From NCBI RefSeq assembly GCF_046348265.1, contig NZ_JAXMEO010000008.1: DNA of 64,000 nucleotides. One strand, 5' to 3'. The notes beneath the pieces were generated by a model. It made no database searches. It had not been told where the DNA came from and saw nothing but the letters and a program-made list of their open reading frames with translations. The position numbers and the translations under genes were made by a program. The DNA is from Pelomonas sp937871895. GTDB lineage: Bacteria; Pseudomonadota; Gammaproteobacteria; Burkholderiales; Burkholderiaceae_C. Below, piece by piece: positions 53,800-62,214 of the stretch (position 1 is its first letter; each line of letters begins with the position of its first letter).

Positions 53800-55058
53800 A
53801 CCAGCACTTCCACACAGGCCGGATGGCCGAGGAAGCCCTCGGGGCTCGCGCTGCGGCCATACGCGCCGGACTGGAAGACCACCGCCAGATCGCCGATCTC
53901 GCCGCGCGGCATCTCCATGCGGTCGGCCAGCAGGTCGAGCGGCGTGCACAAGGGGCCAACGACGCTGGCCGCTTCCACGGCCGTCTCGCGCCGGCCCTGA
54001 GGCACGATCAGGGCGGGGTAGTTCTTGCGCAGCACTTGGCCAAAGTTGCCCGAGGCCGACAGGTGGTGATTCAGCCCACCATCACAGACCAGGAAGACCT
54101 GGCCGCGCGAGACCTTGCGGTCCACCACGCGCGTCACGTAGACGCCGGCCTCGCCCACGAAGTAACGGCCCAGCTCGATCACCAGCTTGGCGCCAGGCAG
54201 GTCCGCGCGAGCACGCGCCTGCAGGGCGGCGAGGTTGGTCCCGATGGGCGCCAGATCCAGCCGTGATTCGCCCGGGAAATAGGGGATGCCAAAGCCGCCA
54301 CCGAGATTCAGGAACTTGACCGGCGCCGGTGCGCTTTCGGCCAGGCGCAAGGCCAGTTCGTAGCTCTTTTGCTGGGCCTCACAGATGGCCTCAGGCTTGA
54401 GGTTCTGCGAACCGGCAAAGAGGTGGAAGCCCTCGCACTGCACGCCCTGGCCGGCCAGTTGCCCGACCTGGGCCAACACCTCGGGCACCGTTTCCGCGTC
54501 GATGCCGAACTGCTTGGGGCCGCCGCTCATGCGCATGCCCGAGCCCTTGAGTTCGAAGTCCGGGTTGACGCGGATCGCCACCCGCGCCGGCAGGCCCAGG
54601 CGCTGTGACGCGGCCGCCAGCACCGGCAGTTCACGCGCCGTCTCGACGTTGACCAGCACGCCGGCCGCCACGGCCTGCGCCAGCTCGATGTCGCGCTTGC
54701 CCGGGCCGGCAAAGCTGACCTCATGCGGGTCCGCGCCCGCATTGAGCGCCACCTGCAGCTCACCTGCGGAGGCGACGTCGATGCCATCCACGAGCCCGGC
54801 CATGAACTGCACCAGCGCCGGCATGGGGTTGGCCTTCATCGCGTAGTGCAGCTCGATGCCGGCCGGCAGCGCGGCGCGCAATTGCTGCACACGCGCCTTC
54901 AGCAGGCTGCGGTCATAGGCGTAAAACGGCGTCTGCCCAACGCGCGTGGCCAGCACCGAGAGGCGGTGCCCCCCGACGGTCAACTCACCCGTGGCCGGGT
55001 CGAGCGGGAACTGCGACATCGGCTCGTGGGCCGGTGCGGTCTTCTTGGTCTCGGTCAT
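53796..55058 (-). CDS. PLP-dependent decarboxylase, exosortase A system-associated
   Basis: 420 residues. Fold type III alanine-racemase-like decarboxylase related to LysA/ornithine decarboxylase. The PLP lysine is in ELHYAMKANPMPALVQ near residue 75, with FEGFHLFAGSQ-like and NLGGGFGIPYF phosphate-binding segments and the C-terminal active-site Cys region (VVGPLCTPLD). The sequence fits the subgroup tied to XrtA loci. It probably decarboxylates a diamino acid or related substrate, identity unknown. It overlaps the ligase stop and the thioesterase start, giving tight coupling. Confidence 0.9.
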   Translation of the reverse strand: MTETKKTAPAHEPMSQFPLDPATGELTVGGHRLSVLATRVGQTPFYAYDRSLLKARVQQLRAALPAGIELHYAMKANPMPALVQFMAGLVDGIDVASAGELQVALNAGADPHEVSFAGPGKRDIELAQAVAAGVLVNVETARELPVLAAASQRLGLPARVAIRVNPDFELKGSGMRMSGGPKQFGIDAETVPEVLAQVGQLAGQGVQCEGFHLFAGSQNLKPEAICEAQQKSYELALRLAESAPAPVKFLNLGGGFGIPYFPGESRLDLAPIGTNLAALQARARADLPGAKLVIELGRYFVGEAGVYVTRVVDRKVSRGQVFLVCDGGLNHHLSASGNFGQVLRKNYPALIVPQGRRETAVEAASVVGPLCTPLDLLADRMEMPRGEIGDLAVVFQSGAYGRSASPEGFLGHPACVEVLV

Positions 55059-56659
55059 GCGGGATGGCGTTCCAGCCAGTCGGTGGAGAGGGTCTTGCGG
55101 TCGATCTTGCCGTTGGGGTTGCGCGGCAGTGGGCCGGAGCGCACGTCGATGCCATGCGGCACCATGTAGGCCGGCATGCGCGCCTTGCAGGCGGCGGTCA
55201 GGGCCGGCACATCCACCTCGGCCGCCCCTTCTGGCGGCGTGGCAATGACCTGGATCGACTGGCCCAGCATGTCGTTGGGCACCCCAAAAGCCACGCACTC
55301 GCCCACCAGGCCCGTGGCGTAAAGCACCTCTTCAACCTCGGTCGGGCTCACGCGGTAGCCCGAGGTCTTCATCATCTCGTCGCGGCGCCCGACGAAGTAC
55401 AGGAAGCCTTCGGCGTCGCGGCGGACGTTGTCGCCGGAGAACACGGCAAATTCGGGCAACTGCATGCCGGCTTCACGTCCGCCCACACCCAGCGGCAGCG
55501 GCTTGTAGCGCTCGGCGGTCTTCTCGGGGTCGTTCCAATAGCCCAGGCCGACGAGGGCACCGCGGTGCACCAGTTCGCCAGGCTCGTCCGGCGCGCACTC
55601 GGTGCCGTCTTCACGCAGCACCAGGATCTCGGCGTTCGGAATCGCCTTGCCGATGGAGTCCGGCCGGCGGTCCACTTCCTCGGGCGGCAGGAAGGTCGAA
55701 CGGAAGGCCTCGGTCAGCCCGTACATCAGGAAGGGCTTGGCTGACGGCACCCGTGCGCGCAGCGCGTCCAGCGTGGTGCGCGGCATGCGCCCGCCGGTGT
55801 TGGCGAAGTAGCGCAGGTGCTGATCGATGGCGCTCGGCCATTCAAGTTGCGTCAGTTGGATGTAGAGCGGCGGTACGGCGGTGAGGCCGGTGACCTTCTC
55901 CCGCTCCATGGCCTTGAGCACATCGCGTGGCAGCAGATAGTTCAGCAGCACGACACGGGCGCCGCTGTGGAACGCCGTCGTCAGTTGGCTGAAGCCCGCA
56001 TCAAAGGACAAAGGCAGGGCCGCGAGCAGGGTGTCGCTGCGCCGGTTCTCCAGATAGCTGGCCACGCTCTTGGCCCCCGCCACCATATTGCGGTGCGAGA
56101 GCATCACGCCCTTGGGCCGGCCGGTGGAGCCGCTGGTGTAAAGGATGGCGCACAGGTCGGTGTCGATCAGGCGAACCTCGCGCGTCACTGCCGCCTTCAG
56201 GCAAGCAGACCAGCGGTGGCATGGGCGCCCCGCCACTTCATCAGCGACCGGCATGCTGCCCTCAGTCACGACGAGGGCACGCACGCCCGGGCAGGCCAGC
56301 AGCACCGGTTCCAGCTGAACCAGGCGCTCGGGCGAGGTGAGCAGCACGCGCGCATCGCAATCCTGCAGCACATAGCCCACCTGCTCCGCTTTCAGCACCG
56401 GGTTGAGCGGCACGAACACGCCTCCCGCCGCCGGCACCGCGAAACTGGCAATCACCGTCTCGGCGCGCTTATCGAGCCAAATCGCAACGCGCTCGCCGCG
56501 CTTGAGCCCCAGCGCCTGCAGGGCCGACGCAAACCGACGCTGCCGCTCATGCAATTCGCCGTAGCTCAGGGTGTGAGCACCACCAGTCAGCGCAGCATCA
56601 TCTGGCGCTCGATCCGCAGAAACTGCGATCAAGTCTTGCAACAGAAAGGATTCGGTCAT
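55055..56659 (-). CDS. AMP-dependent acyl ligase, exosortase A system-associated
   Basis: 534 residues of the acyl-CoA synthetase/NRPS adenylation superfamily. The AMP-binding loop is YTSGSTGRPKGVMLSHRN, followed by MYGLTEAFRSTFLP, GDNVRRDAEGFLYFVGRRDEM and the C-terminal lysine in NPNGKIDRKTL. The substrate-activating and thiol-loading domains are complete. It belongs to the ligase family that accompanies XrtA. With two acyl carrier protein genes nearby, loading of a carrier rather than CoA is plausible. The start is the ATG before TESFLLQ. Confidence 0.9.
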   Translation of the reverse strand: MTESFLLQDLIAVSADRAPDDAALTGGAHTLSYGELHERQRRFASALQALGLKRGERVAIWLDKRAETVIASFAVPAAGGVFVPLNPVLKAEQVGYVLQDCDARVLLTSPERLVQLEPVLLACPGVRALVVTEGSMPVADEVAGRPCHRWSACLKAAVTREVRLIDTDLCAILYTSGSTGRPKGVMLSHRNMVAGAKSVASYLENRRSDTLLAALPLSFDAGFSQLTTAFHSGARVVLLNYLLPRDVLKAMEREKVTGLTAVPPLYIQLTQLEWPSAIDQHLRYFANTGGRMPRTTLDALRARVPSAKPFLMYGLTEAFRSTFLPPEEVDRRPDSIGKAIPNAEILVLREDGTECAPDEPGELVHRGALVGLGYWNDPEKTAERYKPLPLGVGGREAGMQLPEFAVFSGDNVRRDAEGFLYFVGRRDEMMKTSGYRVSPTEVEEVLYATGLVGECVAFGVPNDMLGQSIQVIATPPEGAAEVDVPALTAACKARMPAYMVPHGIDVRSGPLPRNPNGKIDRKTLSTDWLERHPA

Positions 56660-56957
56660 ATCGGAACGGGCAGCAGAGAACAGCACAAAAAAGCCCTCTC
56701 AAGGGCCCTGGTCAGTTTCTCATAGGGGCTTGCTGCGCTTGGCCATCGCTCGGTCAGCCAAACCCCAAATCCTCACCGCATTCGACAGCTTCTCAGGCCC
56801 ATCGATGGGCATCTGGCGCATCCTCCAGCGGCTGGCGCAGGCCGGAAGCCACCCAAACGGGGGTATTGCACCGCCGGCACAAAATCACGTGGGGTACCCA
56901 GGCCCGGGGAAACAATTGTCTACACTTTGTGCAACGCACTAATTGGAAACGCGCCGA
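56660..56957. other. Intergenic divergent control region of the XrtA accessory locus
   Basis: 298 bp without a gene, between the minus-strand ligase operon and the plus-strand carrier protein operon. It contains AAACGGGGGTATT (56855-56867), also found at 3425-3437, and a possible -10 TACACT at about 56921. No good -24/-12 sigma-54 site and no clear -35 were found. Both operons are probably controlled from here. Confidence 0.5.
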
Positions 56958-57212
56958 ATGCAAATTCTCAACGACGTCCTGGGGCTGCTGGACCAGGTGA
57001 TGGGGCTGGAAGGACGTTCTGCCTCGTTCACCCCTGAGACTCCGCTGCTCGGCGCGCTTGCAGAGTTGGACTCCATGGCCGTCATTGCTGTCATCGCCGC
57101 GCTGGAAGATCAGTTCGGCATCAGTGTGGCGGATGACGAGATTTCTGCAGAGACCTTCGCTTCGGTCGGGACGCTGGTGGCGTTCGTGAACGAGAAGCTC
57201 GCTCAGCACTGA
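56958..57212 (+). CDS. Acyl carrier protein 1, exosortase A system-associated
   Basis: 84 residues, a four-helix carrier protein. The phosphopantetheine serine is in ELDSMAVIAVIAAL, with Met instead of the usual Leu after the Ser. An acidic helix III (GISVADDEISAETF) follows. The ATG at 56958 is preferred over an upstream TTG. It is first in the plus-strand operon, divergent from the AMP ligase. It is expected to need a phosphopantetheinyl transferase encoded elsewhere and probably carries the substrate activated by that ligase. Confidence 0.9.
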   Translation: MQILNDVLGLLDQVMGLEGRSASFTPETPLLGALAELDSMAVIAVIAALEDQFGISVADDEISAETFASVGTLVAFVNEKLAQH

Positions 57213-57278
57213 GCCCACGGCGGCATGGGCGCTTGGCGCCTGTGCCCATCCTCTGTCGCGCTGTCCGCGCCCAACCGC

Positions 57279-59933
57279 ATGGCTCACCCCACTTCGATTG
57301 ACCGCAGTGCTGCAGTGCTCCTGCTGGACGGGGATCAGCCCTCGGCGCTGGCCATCGTGCGCTCTTTGGGGCGGCAAGGCGTCACGGTCCATGTCGCCAG
57401 CAGCGTAGAGCACCCGTTGGCTGCCAGCTCACGCTACGCGGACGGCTCAGTCCGCTACCCCGACCCGCTGCGAGACGGATCCGCTTTTGTGGCCTGGATC
57501 CAGGCGCGCCAGCAGCAGCATCCGCATGAGCTCATCTTTCCGGTGACCGAGCGGACCGTCGTGCCGCTGATGCTTCAGCGCGGCCAACTGGACGAGCGGC
57601 GGCTCGCCATCGCACCGACGGCTGCGCTGGAGCAGGTGCTGGCCAAAGACAAGACTATGGCGGTCGCCGAGTCACTGCAGATTCCGATCCCGAAATCGGT
57701 CCACGTCAGCACGCTCACTGAGGCGTCGGACGCCGCCCAGGTACTGGGCTACCCCTTGGTGATCAAACCCGCCCGCTCGGTGGGGCAGGACGCCTCGGGC
57801 CACGTGCAGCTCGCCGTGAGCTATGCGCAGACGCCGGCTGAACTGAAAGAGCGCGTGACGCACACCTTGCAGTTTGGCCAGGTGGTTTTGCAGGAATACT
57901 TCTCTGGGGAAGGCGTCGGGGTTGAAGTCATCGCCAACCAGGGGGAAGTGCAGTACGCCTTCCAGCACCGCCGGCTGCATGAGGTACCGCTGACGGGCGG
58001 CGGCAGCAGTTTGCGCGTGAGTGAGGCGGTGGCGCCCGACCTGCTGGAAGCCTCCCGCAAGCTGCTGCGCGCAATTGGCTGGCACGGCGTTGCCATGGTG
58101 GAGTTCAAGCACAACCCTGACACGGGTGCCTTCCGGCTGATCGAGATCAATGGCCGGTTCTGGGGCTCGCTGCCGCTGGCCGTCGCGGCAGGCGCGGATT
58201 TCCCGTTCATGCTGTATGAGCTCATGACCACTGGCCGAGTGGGCCCGCATCCACCCGCCAAAGTCGGCATTTTTGGACGCCTGCTGACCCGCGATTTGCT
58301 GTGGCTGGAGCATGTGATGCGTCAAACCGGCGCTGGGGGCGTGACCCAAATTCCCACGCGCGCCGACGCTTTGCGCGACAGCTTCAAGACCTTCTCCCCC
58401 CGGCATCACTTCGACGTCCAGTCCTGGAGTGACCCCTGGCCGGGCCTGGTGGACCTCGGACGCATCGGCCGCCAGTACTGGGACCGCCTGGCCGGCGTGG
58501 TGCAACACCGGTGGCGGCTCTCTCTAGCATGGCGCCGCTCCAAGGCCGCGACGCAAAGCCTGCCGCAAACGTCTGGCGCCGCGCGGGTGCTCTTCGTTTG
58601 CTACGGCAACATCAATCGCAGTGCCGTCGCGCATGCGCACGCTCGGGCTCATTACGGAGGCCGATGGCAGATCCAGTCCGCGGGCTTCCACGCCCAAGGT
58701 CAACGGCCGGCCGATCCGAACATGGTGAAGGCAGCCGCAGGCCACGGCATCGATTTATCGGAATGGCGCTCCAATTGCCTGACGGCCTCCGATGTCGAAC
58801 AAGCCGACGTCATCCTGGCGATGGAGCTGGCCCACATGGATCGATTGGCCGCACTCCACCCCAGCGCGAGCAGCAAATGCCATCTGCTCGCCGCCCCGAT
58901 TGCCAGCAGCGCTGCCGAAGCCGAGATTGCCGACCCTTATGGCAAAACGCCGCAGGCTTATGAGCGTGCCTGCGCGCGCGTGATCCAGAGCGTCGATCGC
59001 TGGCTGACGGGGCGACGGGGCGATCCGCTTCGACACCCACTGGCGCGGCGCGCTGACAGCTCAGCCAGACAAGGAGGACTCCGCCGCATGGCCCTAGCTC
59101 AATCCCGAACCAGCTCATCCCACCCCTACTTCCTGCAGGTCAACGGGCGCCGACTATTCGCACTCGAGATCCGCCCCGAGGGCGTGGCGGTGCGCGGACA
59201 CGTCCTCTACCTGCCCCCGTACGCGGAGGAGATGAATCGCTGCCGCTGCCACGTCGTGGCGACGGCTCGGCTGATGGCCCAGTCCGGTCTGCGTTGCCTG
59301 CTCCTGGACCACTACGGCACCGGCGAAAGCGATGGCGACAGCACCGAGGCGGACTGGGAGTTCTGGAAGGCCGATGCGCTGGCGGCCGCAGCCCAGCTCT
59401 GCCAAGACGCTCCGGCACTGCCGCTGACCCTGTGGGGCCTGCGCACTGGCGCCCTGCTGGCGGCCGACGTGGCCTGCACTGAAGCGCTGCAGGTTGATCG
59501 ACTGCTGCTGTGGCAAGCCGTGGCGGATGGGAAGAACTTCCTGAATCAGTACCTGCGGCTGCGCATCGCCTCGCAGATGGTCCACGGCACGGATCGAGAA
59601 ACCACGGCCAGCATCCTGGAGCGGCTCGCCGCCGGCGAGACCATCGAGGTTGCGGGCTATCCACTGGCCAAACGCCTCGCGGATGGGCTGAGCGGCAAGC
59701 GCCTGGCCGACATGGGCGGAGCGCGGGCGCGACGCATCGATTGGGTGGAGGTGGTTGCCAAGGAGGGCCAGGCGCTGCCCGTGGGCAGTCAACGAGCTGC
59801 GCAGGCCATCGGCGCAGGCAAAGACTTGAGCGTGACGATGGCCGTCGCGCCTCAGGTGTGGCAATTGGCGGGCGAGCATCACGCCACGGACCTGGTGAAC
59901 AAGACGGCCGAACTGATGGGAGCCGCGTCATGA
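57279..59933 (+). CDS. Three-part fusion: ATP-grasp ligase / LMW protein tyrosine phosphatase / XrtA-associated hydrolase 2
   Basis: 884 residues from the ATG before AHPTSIDRS (another ATG at 57225 is possible). Residues 1-415: ATP-grasp ligase with PLVIKPARSVGQDASG, the ATP-lid segment and FRLIEINGRFWGSLPLA. Residues 435-590: low-molecular-weight tyrosine phosphatase, with VCYGNINRSAVAHA (C441-x5-R) and the catalytic ADPYGKTP. Residues 604-884: alpha/beta hydrolase of the XrtA-associated type 2 group, with LDHYGTGESDGD; the nucleophile elbow reads GLRTG, without Ser. No stop separates the parts, yet a strong ribosome site and ATG precede the hydrolase, so a separate 281-residue product is likely. 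ATG of the next gene overlaps (ATGA). Confidence 0.85.
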   Translation: MAHPTSIDRSAAVLLLDGDQPSALAIVRSLGRQGVTVHVASSVEHPLAASSRYADGSVRYPDPLRDGSAFVAWIQARQQQHPHELIFPVTERTVVPLMLQRGQLDERRLAIAPTAALEQVLAKDKTMAVAESLQIPIPKSVHVSTLTEASDAAQVLGYPLVIKPARSVGQDASGHVQLAVSYAQTPAELKERVTHTLQFGQVVLQEYFSGEGVGVEVIANQGEVQYAFQHRRLHEVPLTGGGSSLRVSEAVAPDLLEASRKLLRAIGWHGVAMVEFKHNPDTGAFRLIEINGRFWGSLPLAVAAGADFPFMLYELMTTGRVGPHPPAKVGIFGRLLTRDLLWLEHVMRQTGAGGVTQIPTRADALRDSFKTFSPRHHFDVQSWSDPWPGLVDLGRIGRQYWDRLAGVVQHRWRLSLAWRRSKAATQSLPQTSGAARVLFVCYGNINRSAVAHAHARAHYGGRWQIQSAGFHAQGQRPADPNMVKAAAGHGIDLSEWRSNCLTASDVEQADVILAMELAHMDRLAALHPSASSKCHLLAAPIASSAAEAEIADPYGKTPQAYERACARVIQSVDRWLTGRRGDPLRHPLARRADSSARQGGLRRMALAQSRTSSSHPYFLQVNGRRLFALEIRPEGVAVRGHVLYLPPYAEEMNRCRCHVVATARLMAQSGLRCLLLDHYGTGESDGDSTEADWEFWKADALAAAAQLCQDAPALPLTLWGLRTGALLAADVACTEALQVDRLLLWQAVADGKNFLNQYLRLRIASQMVHGTDRETTASILERLAAGETIEVAGYPLAKRLADGLSGKRLADMGGARARRIDWVEVVAKEGQALPVGSQRAAQAIGAGKDLSVTMAVAPQVWQLAGEHHATDLVNKTAELMGAAS
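59071..59090 (+). promoter_or_regulatory. Internal ribosome binding site and in-frame ATG for hydrolase 2
   Basis: A perfect AAGGAGG lies 10 bases before an in-frame ATG inside the fused gene, exactly at the phosphatase-hydrolase boundary. It should permit independent translation of the hydrolase domain. Confidence 0.7.
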
Positions 59934-60844
59934 GCGCTCGTGAACTGCCCTTCGTCTTCCACTGCGAAGGCCATGAACTGCTTGGGATGGTGCACGTCCC
60001 CGAGAAGCCGCTGGCCCGTGGCGTGATCTTCGTGCTCGCAGGCGCTTCGCAGTACCGGGCCGGCATGTGCCGCTCGCAACTGCAAATGGCCAGGGAATGG
60101 GCTGAGCGCGGCGTGCCCGTCATGCGCTTTGACCATCGCGGTCTGGGCGATAGCGAAGGCGTTTTCAAAGGCTTCCGGGAACTGGAGGCCGACCTCGCCG
60201 CCGCCATCGACGCCTTCGTGGGCGCCGTGCCGGGCATGGAAGAAGTGGTGCTGTTTGGCGGCTGCGACGCTGCCTCCGGCATCATGATCAACGCGTGGAA
60301 GTTCCCGCGCGTGACCGGCATCGTGCTCGGCAACCCCTGGGTGCACAACGAGGTGACTGGCGACAAGGTCGCCGTCGCGCACTTTGGTCAGCGCATCCGC
60401 GAATGGGACTTCTGGCTCAAATTCCTCAAGGGCGGTTACAACCCCCTGCCCGCCGTCGCAACGCTGGGTCGCGTTGTGCTTGGGAAGCTGAAATCGGCAG
60501 TGCTGCCCTCCCGCCCCGCCAGCACACGGCAAGCCGCCTACCAAGACAGCCCGAGCCTGCCGCCGCTGCTGCGCATGCAGGAAGGACTCAAGCGGTTCAA
60601 GGGCGAAGTGCTGCTGCTGATGAGCGGACAGAGCTTGGTCAGCCGCGAATTCGATTTGGTGGTCAGCGACGACCCCAGTTGGCAGGCCGCGATGCGGGCC
60701 CCCCGACGCTGGGACCGCCACGACCTGCCGGATGCCGACCAAGCCTTTTCAAGCATCGCTGACCGCCTCCAGGTCAACAGCGCCACCCTGGCTTGGCTGT
60801 TGAAGCGGATGCCCACCCGACAAGGCGAGCAGCATGAGCGCTGA
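59930..60844 (+). CDS. Alpha/beta hydrolase 1, exosortase A system-associated
   Basis: 304 residues. It begins RELPFVFHCEGHELLGMVHV, the family start, with VFVLAGASQYRAGMCRSQ-like and FDHRGLGDSEG segments. The nucleophile elbow is GGCDAASG, giving Cys in place of Ser. This fits the XrtA-associated hydrolase 1 group, in which the acid/base residues vary. It is coupled to the fusion gene before it and overlaps the glycosyltransferase gene by 11 bp. A role in cutting or transferring an acyl group within the locus is inferred only from context. Confidence 0.88.
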   Translation: MSARELPFVFHCEGHELLGMVHVPEKPLARGVIFVLAGASQYRAGMCRSQLQMAREWAERGVPVMRFDHRGLGDSEGVFKGFRELEADLAAAIDAFVGAVPGMEEVVLFGGCDAASGIMINAWKFPRVTGIVLGNPWVHNEVTGDKVAVAHFGQRIREWDFWLKFLKGGYNPLPAVATLGRVVLGKLKSAVLPSRPASTRQAAYQDSPSLPPLLRMQEGLKRFKGEVLLLMSGQSLVSREFDLVVSDDPSWQAAMRAPRRWDRHDLPDADQAFSSIADRLQVNSATLAWLLKRMPTRQGEQHER

Positions 60845-61853
60845 CGCGCCCTTCGTCAGCGTCATCATCGCCACGCGCGACCGGGCCGAGTTGTTTGGTC
60901 TCGCGCTCAAGTCCGTGCTGGCGCAAACCTGGGCAGACAAGGAAGTCATCGTCGTCAACGACGGCTCTGCTGCTGCGCAGTTGCCGGTCTACGAGAAGCA
61001 CTGGGCCGAAGCAGCCGAGCTGCTGGGCGAGCGCTTCCGTGTCTTTCACCTCGTTCGCAGGTCGATCGGCCACGGCCCAAGCTATGCACTGAACTTTGGG
61101 GTTGATCAGGCGGCGGGGCGATACGTCACCTTCCTGGACGACGATGATCTCTGGGTGGACGAAGCGCATTTGCAGCGCGCCGCGGCCTGCATCGCCGCGC
61201 ATGCGAGCCCCGCACAGACTGTCGATCTCTACACAAGCAACCAGGACGCCTTCGCTGCCGACGGCCGCCACATCGGGCGGCTTTGGCTGGGCAAGCTGGA
61301 GGCCGCGCTCTTGTCGAAGGGTCGCAAGCCAAGCGCCTTGGGCTGCATTGAAGTGAGCGTTGACGAGTTCTTGCTGGCTGACGGATTCGCCCATCTGAAC
61401 TGCTTGATGGTGCGGCGAGAGCTGTTCCAGCAGGTGGGAGGTCTAGATGAAGCCGTCCGATGGGAAGGAGATCGCAGCCTTTTCTTGAAGTTGATCGACT
61501 CAGCCGCTCTCAAATTGCACCATCCAGCGGTGATTGGCCGGCATCACGTCCCGAACCCGCAACTGAAGGCCAACGTGACCACGTCGATCTCGATGATCGA
61601 CAAGCGCTTGCAGCAGATCATCGTGCTGGATCGCTTCCTCTTGCATGCCAAACATGCCAGCCTGCGACGCTATGCCGTCCAGCACAAAGGCTACGCCCTC
61701 AAGCGGCTGGCTCAAGAACTGGGCCAAGCCGGCGATTGGGAGCGCGCCTCAAGCTACGCCTGGGAGGCGCTGGGCTTGGCACCAGGCCTCAAATGGCTGG
61801 GCTTTTGCCTCTACGGCTCGGCGCGGCGGCGGTACCGGCCAGCCGCCCGCTAG
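60834..61853 (+). CDS. Family 2 glycosyltransferase
   Basis: 339 residues. The GT-A fold begins PFVSVIIATRDRAELFGLAL and has the metal-binding TFLDDDDLWVDEAH. No membrane helix, so a soluble or peripheral enzyme acting on the cytoplasmic face of the inner membrane. It probably adds a sugar to the XrtA-linked exopolysaccharide, or to a carrier intermediate; the donor cannot be read. The C-terminus is basic (GSARRRYRPAAR). It follows hydrolase 1 with an 11-bp overlap; about 106 bp then separate it from the second carrier protein. Confidence 0.9.
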   Translation: MSADAPFVSVIIATRDRAELFGLALKSVLAQTWADKEVIVVNDGSAAAQLPVYEKHWAEAAELLGERFRVFHLVRRSIGHGPSYALNFGVDQAAGRYVTFLDDDDLWVDEAHLQRAAACIAAHASPAQTVDLYTSNQDAFAADGRHIGRLWLGKLEAALLSKGRKPSALGCIEVSVDEFLLADGFAHLNCLMVRRELFQQVGGLDEAVRWEGDRSLFLKLIDSAALKLHHPAVIGRHHVPNPQLKANVTTSISMIDKRLQQIIVLDRFLLHAKHASLRRYAVQHKGYALKRLAQELGQAGDWERASSYAWEALGLAPGLKWLGFCLYGSARRRYRPAAR

Positions 61854-61959
61854 GGGACAGCGCGGCTGGGCCTGTGTGCACCAGCCTGATATGCTGATCA
61901 GCCAGCTTTGCGACAGCTTTGCCCCATGGCGGGGCATGACAGGCACATAATTAGGCAGC

Positions 61960-62214
61960 GTGGTGGACCACACAACAACACTCCTCAACCTCCTGGACGA
62001 GGTTCTGAGCATTGAAGCGAGGGGACTTCGACTGACGAAGGACTCTCAGCTGCTTGACGCAGTCCCGGGCTTTGACTCGATGGCCGTCGTCGCGCTGATT
62101 GAACGGATTGAAAACGAGTTCGACATCGCCTTCCTCGACACAGAGATCGACGGCAGCGTATTCAGCACGGTCAGCTCACTGCAGACTTTCGTCGAAAAGC
62201 ATTTGCCCGACTGA
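61960..62214 (+). CDS. Acyl carrier protein 2, exosortase A system-associated
   Basis: 84 residues (or 83 from the second of two tandem GTG codons). The carrier motif is PGFDSMAVVALIERI, again with DSM instead of DSL. It differs from carrier 1 over most of its length, so the two are old paralogues with likely separate cargo. The stop TGA is directly followed, in the same reading frame, by coding sequence of the asparagine-synthetase-like protein. No clear ribosome site precedes the GTG. Confidence 0.88.
   Translation: MVDHTTTLLNLLDEVLSIEARGLRLTKDSQLLDAVPGFDSMAVVALIERIENEFDIAFLDTEIDGSVFSTVSSLQTFVEKHLPD

Noticed and set aside
56660..56957. Sigma-54 -24/-12 promoter for the XrtA operons
   Set aside because: XrtA loci are often controlled by sigma-54 activators, so I looked for GG-N10-GC on both strands, but the best candidates (for example near CCGGCACAAAATCACG) lack the GC.
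61912..61940. GCCCCATGGCGGGGC hairpin before the second carrier protein as a terminator
   Set aside because: The stem is only five base pairs and there is no T-run on either strand.
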